Below are positions 4,285-7,921 of a stretch of DNA of 7,921 bases, in pieces. The translations under genes were made by a program, and so were the position numbers. The stretch spans positions 1 to 7,921 of the forward strand of contig JAHIFA010000143.1 in the NCBI GenBank assembly GCA_018901315.1, read 5' to 3'. Within the stretch, counting starts at the first letter, position 1; each line of letters begins with the position of its first letter. The notes beneath the pieces were generated by a model. That model saw only the letters and a list, made by a program, of their open reading frames with translations, had not been told where the DNA came from and ran no database searches. This DNA is from Nanobdellota archaeon (lineage in GTDB: Archaea; Nanobdellota; Nanobdellia; Woesearchaeales; CG1-02-33-12).

Positions 4285-5535
4285 ATGGTAAAAAATGCCT
4301 GCATAATAGCAAGAGAGGTTCTTGATTCAAGGGGTAACCCAACAGTCGAAGCTGAGATAGTTCTGAATAATCACATTATAAGGGCAATAGTTGCTTCAGG
4401 TGCTTCAACAGGGAAGTATGAGGCCTTGGAATTAAGGGATAAAGATAAAAGATATAATGGCAAAGGGGTTCTGAAAGCAGTTAAGAATGTAAGCAGGATT
4501 TCTGATGCATTGAAAGGGATTAGCCTTACAAATCAGAAAGAGATTGATGAAAAAATAATTAAATTAGATGGAACAAAAAACAAAACAAAGCTTGGGGCTA
4601 ATGCAATGCTTGCTGCAAGCATGGCCTGCTTAAGGGCAGGAGCACTTTTAAAGAAAAAACCTCTCTATCAATATATATCTGAAATCTCAGGCAGAAAGCC
4701 GTCAATACCTATTCCATTCTGCAATGTAATTAATGGAGGGAAACATGCTGACAACAAGCTTAAGATGCAGGAATTCATGATTGTTCCTGTTGGCTTAAAA
4801 AGCTTCTCAGAAGCAGCAATGATTGTTTCAGAAACATATCATGCTTTAAAGGAGATCATCTCAAAAAAGTATGGAACAAGCAGTGTTGGTGATGAGGGCG
4901 GTTTTGCTCCTAAAATAAATAATGCATTTGAGGCACTTGACTTGATAACAAAAGCTATTGAAAAATCAGGCCATAAAAAATATGTAAAGATAGCACTTGA
5001 CCCTGCTGCAAGTGAGTTTTATGAGAATGGAAAATATGTAATTGAAAAAAAGCTTACTGGCATGGAAATGGTTGATTATTACATTAACCTTGTAAAAAAA
5101 TACCCAATAATCTCAATAGAAGATCCTTTTGACCAGGATGATTTTGAGCCATATGATGAATTAACAAAGAGGATAGGCTCAAAAATCCAGATAGTTGGAG
5201 ATGATTTATTGGTAACAAATGTTGAAAAAATAAAGAAAGCAGTTGACCTTGAATTATGCAATGCTTTACTGTTGAAACCAAACCAAATAGGAACTGTTAC
5301 AGAGGCAATAGATGCTGCAAATCTTGCATTTAAGAGTGGATGGAATGTAATGGTATCTCATCGCTCTGGAGAGACAGAGGATGCATTTATTGCAGACCTT
5401 GCTACTGGACTTGGCTGCGGCCAGATAAAGCTTGGAGCGCCGTGCAGGGGAGAGAGAACATGCAAATATAATCAATTAATTAGAATTGAGGAACAGCTTG
5501 GCAAAAAGGCTTATGCAAGATGGAAAAACCACTAG
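4285..5535 (+). CDS. eno: Enolase (phosphopyruvate hydratase)
   Basis: This cytosolic, magnesium-dependent glycolytic enzyme interconverts 2-phosphoglycerate and phosphoenolpyruvate. At 416 residues it is near full length. The N-terminal phrase AREVLDSRGNPTVEAEI is typical, and the mobile-loop Ser41 sits in GASTGKYE. Active-site positions are all present: E163 (MQEFMIV), E204 (GDEGGFAP), metal ligands D239 (ALDPAAS), E279 (SIEDPF) and D306 or D307 (VGDDLL), catalytic K331 (LLKPNQIGT), H359 (SHRSGETED) and K382 (IKLGAPCRGERT). They correspond to E. coli E167, E208, D245, E289, D316, K341, H369 and K392. GAPCRGERT is a common archaeal variant. The last 16 bp overlap the phosphoglycerate mutase gene, whose product makes the enolase substrate. 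Confidence 0.98.
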   Translation: MVKNACIIAREVLDSRGNPTVEAEIVLNNHIIRAIVASGASTGKYEALELRDKDKRYNGKGVLKAVKNVSRISDALKGISLTNQKEIDEKIIKLDGTKNKTKLGANAMLAASMACLRAGALLKKKPLYQYISEISGRKPSIPIPFCNVINGGKHADNKLKMQEFMIVPVGLKSFSEAAMIVSETYHALKEIISKKYGTSSVGDEGGFAPKINNAFEALDLITKAIEKSGHKKYVKIALDPAASEFYENGKYVIEKKLTGMEMVDYYINLVKKYPIISIEDPFDQDDFEPYDELTKRIGSKIQIVGDDLLVTNVEKIKKAVDLELCNALLLKPNQIGTVTEAIDAANLAFKSGWNVMVSHRSGETEDAFIADLATGLGCGQIKLGAPCRGERTCKYNQLIRIEEQLGKKAYARWKNH

Positions 5536-7037
5536 TTCTTATTATTATGGATGGATGGGGAATAAGAAGAGAGAAAAAAGGCAATGCCATATTAAATGCA
5601 AAAACACCAAACTATAATTTCTTAATAAAAAATTATCCTAATTCTACATTATTTCCTTATGGCAGATATGTTGGCCTGCCAGCTGGTTTCATTGGAAATA
5701 GTGAAGTAGGCCACCTTAACATAGGTGCTGGCAGGATTATGCATCAGGATTTGACAAGGATTAACAATGCAATAAAAGACAAGTCATTTTTTAAAAACAG
5801 GGTTTTGCTTAATGAGCTAAGTAAAGTAAGGAAAAACAAATCAAGCCTGCATATCATGGGACTTTTGAGCGATGCAGGTGTTCATTCACACATAAGCCAT
5901 TTATTTGCATTGTTAAGAATGGCAAAGATCAATGGAGTAAAAGATGTTTTTATTCATGTAATAACAGATGGGAGAGATTGCTTGCCTGGAACTGCAAAAA
6001 AATATATTAAATCACTTGAAAATAAAATTTCAAAATTAAGAATTGGAAAAATAGCAACTGTAATAGGAAGATATTATGTAATGGATAGGAACAATAGATG
6101 GGCAAGGGTAAAAAAGGCCTATGATGCAATAGTTCATGGCCAGGGTTTTAGCTCAATTTCTGCATTAAATGCATTTAGCAATGCTTTAGGAAAAGGACAA
6201 ACAGATGAGTTCATAAGCCCAACTGTTATTGGGAATTACAAGGGCATGAACAAGAAAGACTCAATAATAATATTTAATTTCAGGTCAGACAGGGCAAGAG
6301 AGATAAGTTATGCTCTTACTAATAAAAATTTTAAGCATTTCAGTACAGGCTCAAAATTCAGCCTTGTATGCATGAGTGAATATGATAATAAAATAAAAGC
6401 CCCTGTTTCTTTTCCTTCTCCTGAAATCAGAAATAATCTCGGAAAGGTCTTGTCAAAAAAACAAATGAAACAGCTAAGGATTGCAGAGACAGAAAAATAT
6501 GCTCATGTAACATTTTTCTTTAACAGTGGTGTTGAAAAGCCAAACAGAAAGGAGGACAGAATAATAATTCCAAGCCCAAAAATAGCAACATATGATTTAA
6601 AGCCAGAGATGAGCGCTTATAAAGTTAGGAATGAGGGTATTAAGAAAATTAAATTAAAAAAATATAATGTAATTATAATTAATTTTGCAAATCCTGACAT
6701 GGTTGGCCACACAGGAATCCTTGATGCTGCAGTAAAGGCTGTAGAGACAACTGATGAGTGTGTTGGTGATGTTGTAAGAGAGGTTCAGAAGCTGAAAGGA
6801 ACTGCCTTGATAACAGCAGACCATGGAAACTGCGAAGAGATGATTGGCAAAAGGAAAACATCCCACACAACAAACAAAGTGCCGTTTATTCTTGTTTCAG
6901 ATAAAAAGAAAAAAATCAGGTTGAGAAATGGAATCCTCGCAGACATAGCTCCAACAATGCTTGATATTTTAAATATAAAACAGCCAAAAGAAATGACTGG
7001 CAAGAGCTTAATTATTTCTGGCCTGAGAGACAATTAA
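5520..7037 (+). CDS. gpmI: 2,3-bisphosphoglycerate-independent phosphoglycerate mutase, bacterial type
   Basis: This enzyme interconverts 3- and 2-phosphoglycerate through a phosphoserine intermediate, using two metal ions (usually manganese). The 505 residues match the bacterial GpmI length of about 510, not the shorter archaeal ApgM of about 400. Key residues are D11 (IIMDGWG), nucleophile S61 (GNSEVGHLNIGAGR), H122 (DAGVHSH), D150-G-R-D153, R184 and R190 (GRYYVMDRNNRW), R255 and R258 (NFRSDRARE), K326 (AETEKYAH), D393 and H397 (NPDMVGHTG), D434-H435 (TADHGNCEEM) and H449 (SHTTNKVPF). The phosphatase-like and transferase domains are therefore both complete. DGRDCLPGTA replaces the usual DGRDTPP. 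The ATG lies inside the enolase end, consistent with coupled translation. The 3' end overlaps the convergent arginase-like gene by 26 bp. Confidence 0.97.
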   Translation: MEKPLVLIIMDGWGIRREKKGNAILNAKTPNYNFLIKNYPNSTLFPYGRYVGLPAGFIGNSEVGHLNIGAGRIMHQDLTRINNAIKDKSFFKNRVLLNELSKVRKNKSSLHIMGLLSDAGVHSHISHLFALLRMAKINGVKDVFIHVITDGRDCLPGTAKKYIKSLENKISKLRIGKIATVIGRYYVMDRNNRWARVKKAYDAIVHGQGFSSISALNAFSNALGKGQTDEFISPTVIGNYKGMNKKDSIIIFNFRSDRAREISYALTNKNFKHFSTGSKFSLVCMSEYDNKIKAPVSFPSPEIRNNLGKVLSKKQMKQLRIAETEKYAHVTFFFNSGVEKPNRKEDRIIIPSPKIATYDLKPEMSAYKVRNEGIKKIKLKKYNVIIINFANPDMVGHTGILDAAVKAVETTDECVGDVVREVQKLKGTALITADHGNCEEMIGKRKTSHTTNKVPFILVSDKKKKIRLRNGILADIAPTMLDILNIKQPKEMTGKSLIISGLRDN

Positions 7038-7857
7038 ATATAACATTTTCTATGAATCTCTTGCCATTTCCATAATCATCATAGTCCCAGTTGTATCCCC
7101 ATATGCCAATTTTCTTTGGTTTTGCCTCTGATATCATAACCTCAAGTTGTTTAGGAATAAATGTTGGGCAACACTGCGACTTTTCTTTTTCAAAATCTTT
7201 CCAAAATCTTGCTATTTTAAAATCTTTCTCAAAACAATCAACATCTACATCAAAATAATTTGCTTTTTTATGCAAATTATCTCCTATTTTCCCTTCTTTT
7301 CCGTATACACTCATACCGGGGTGTTTATTCTTATTATCTAAATAAGTGCCCCCCCATCCATAATTTATGACTTTTATTTTACCCATTTCCTTAACAATGT
7401 TCATATAAGTAGCATGGGTTGGTGTAAAAGAATTACTTTTATAAGAAGGTTCATAATCTCCATGAAAATCAAATCTTGCAACTATATCTTTTTTTTCATA
7501 AAGAAAAAGAGCACCAAAATGGCTTGGACCAATACAAACAACATGATCAAAATTTTCTTTTTGTTTTAAAACAAAATTTTTCTTCTCTTTAATTATATCT
7601 AAAGTTATTTCAGAAAAAAGACTTGTTCTATAATTTTTTAAAACATCTGTTAAAACTTCTTTTTTTGGTGATTCAAGATTTAATTCTCCTTTATCAACAA
7701 GCTTAACAGAATTATAGTTTTTATTACACTCAATTAGATATTCTCTTATCTTATTAGTAGAGCCAGGTAAATAAACCTGGTGAGGTAAAATAAACTCATC
7801 ACAAAAATAATGGATTATTGTTTCAACAGGCACTCCAATAATAGCTATTTCTTTCAT
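7012..7857 (-). CDS. Divergent arginase/ureohydrolase-fold protein, function unknown
   Basis: I do not recognise this 281-residue protein as a named enzyme, but motif order and spacing match the binuclear metal centre of the arginase/agmatinase fold. GPSHFGA has H113, at the place of GGDHS in arginases. RFDFHGD gives D130-F-H132-G-D134, the DxHxD motif. H148 follows in THATYMN, at the place of the HGMPL histidine. YFDVDVD gives D203 and D205, the DxD pair of SFDVDGLDP. All six usual metal ligands are thus present. The usual GGDHS, HGMP and DPxxxP contexts are not conserved, so the substrate may differ; guanidino or other C-N hydrolysis is only a possibility. The ATG has a TATA box about 36 bp upstream. 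G+C counted over 7081-7800 is about 29%, against about 35% in enolase lines, a mild sign of a different history. Confidence 0.7.
   Translation of the reverse strand: MKEIAIIGVPVETIIHYFCDEFILPHQVYLPGSTNKIREYLIECNKNYNSVKLVDKGELNLESPKKEVLTDVLKNYRTSLFSEITLDIIKEKKNFVLKQKENFDHVVCIGPSHFGALFLYEKKDIVARFDFHGDYEPSYKSNSFTPTHATYMNIVKEMGKIKVINYGWGGTYLDNKNKHPGMSVYGKEGKIGDNLHKKANYFDVDVDCFEKDFKIARFWKDFEKEKSQCCPTFIPKQLEVMISEAKPKKIGIWGYNWDYDDYGNGKRFIENVIFNCLSGQK
7349..7355. repeat. Homopolymer run of seven C (seven G on the coding strand)
   Basis: This is the longest G/C homopolymer I see in the window. It lies within the codons for W168-G-G-T171 of the arginase-like protein. The frame is intact on both sides, since DFHGD lies before it and DVDVD after it in the same frame. 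Confidence 0.8.
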
Positions 7858-7888
7858 TTTATTTAACTTTTAAAATTAAAGAATTTAG

Positions 7889-7898
7889 TATATATAAA
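7889..7898 (-). promoter_or_regulatory. TATA box of the arginase-like gene
   Basis: On the minus strand this reads TTTATATATA, with its centre about 36 bp from the ATG complementary to 7855-7857. A start site near 7867 would leave a leader of about 10 nt. There is no Shine-Dalgarno site in front of the ATG. I see nothing further in the remaining bases to the window end. Confidence 0.6.
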
Positions 7899-7921
7899 CT
7901 TTTGTTTTTAATTACATTATA

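Noticed and set aside
5079..5475. Minus-strand open frames within enolase
   Set aside because: They are antisense shadows of a gene with all catalytic residues. They show no recognisable domain and no promoter or ribosome binding site.
6654..7033. Minus-strand open frames within the phosphoglycerate mutase gene
   Set aside because: They are antisense to conserved mutase motifs such as TADHGNCEEM, with no independent coding signal.
7147..7341. Plus-strand open frame within the arginase-like gene
   Set aside because: Its hydrophobic composition comes from the complement of Lys/Asn/Glu codons of the minus-strand gene, which carries a clear ordered motif set.

Overview
The window reads as chromosomal DNA of an archaeon. 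The evidence is archaeal-type information genes (a GINS subunit, ribosomal proteins eL42/L44e and eS27, aIF2-alpha, Nop10), a PAC2-family proteasome chaperone, TATA-box promoters 25-28 bp upstream of start codons, and a mix of leaderless starts and Shine-Dalgarno starts. Lines counted by eye in the enolase and phosphoglycerate mutase genes run at about 35% G+C. Genes are short and tightly packed, with several overlaps. Short proteins, the compact CxC knuckle of Nop10 and a bacterial-type phosphoglycerate mutase suggest a DPANN lineage (Woesearchaeota/Pacearchaeota-like). That placement is inference and needs a phylogeny.

Layout. Positions 1-361 (minus) hold the N-terminal part of a radical SAM protein, cut by the window edge inside its cysteine motif. 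A nearly symmetric TATA element at 378-399 sits between it and the divergent GINS gene (423-1118). Then follow L44e (1170-1478) and, from their own promoter, S27e, aIF2-alpha and Nop10 (1548-2683). This is the widely conserved archaeal cluster that joins replication, ribosome, initiation and rRNA-modification genes. In many archaea it runs on into a PAC2 gene. Here a phosphoribosyltransferase on the opposite strand (2684-3352) sits between Nop10 and PAC2 (3445-4239), and its stop codon abuts that of Nop10.

Downstream lie enolase (4285-5535) and cofactor-independent phosphoglycerate mutase (5520-7037). They overlap by 16 bp and catalyse consecutive steps between 3-phosphoglycerate and phosphoenolpyruvate. 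The window ends with a convergent, more AT-rich gene (7012-7857, minus) for a divergent protein that keeps the whole arginase/agmatinase-type metal-ligand pattern but otherwise looks unlike the classical enzymes. I consider it the least characterised gene here.

I found no tRNA, rRNA, CRISPR array, insertion sequence or obvious defence system. There is no gene-free stretch longer than 100 bp. The most interesting items are the arginase-fold protein, the symmetric shared promoter and the split of the conserved operon by the phosphoribosyltransferase.
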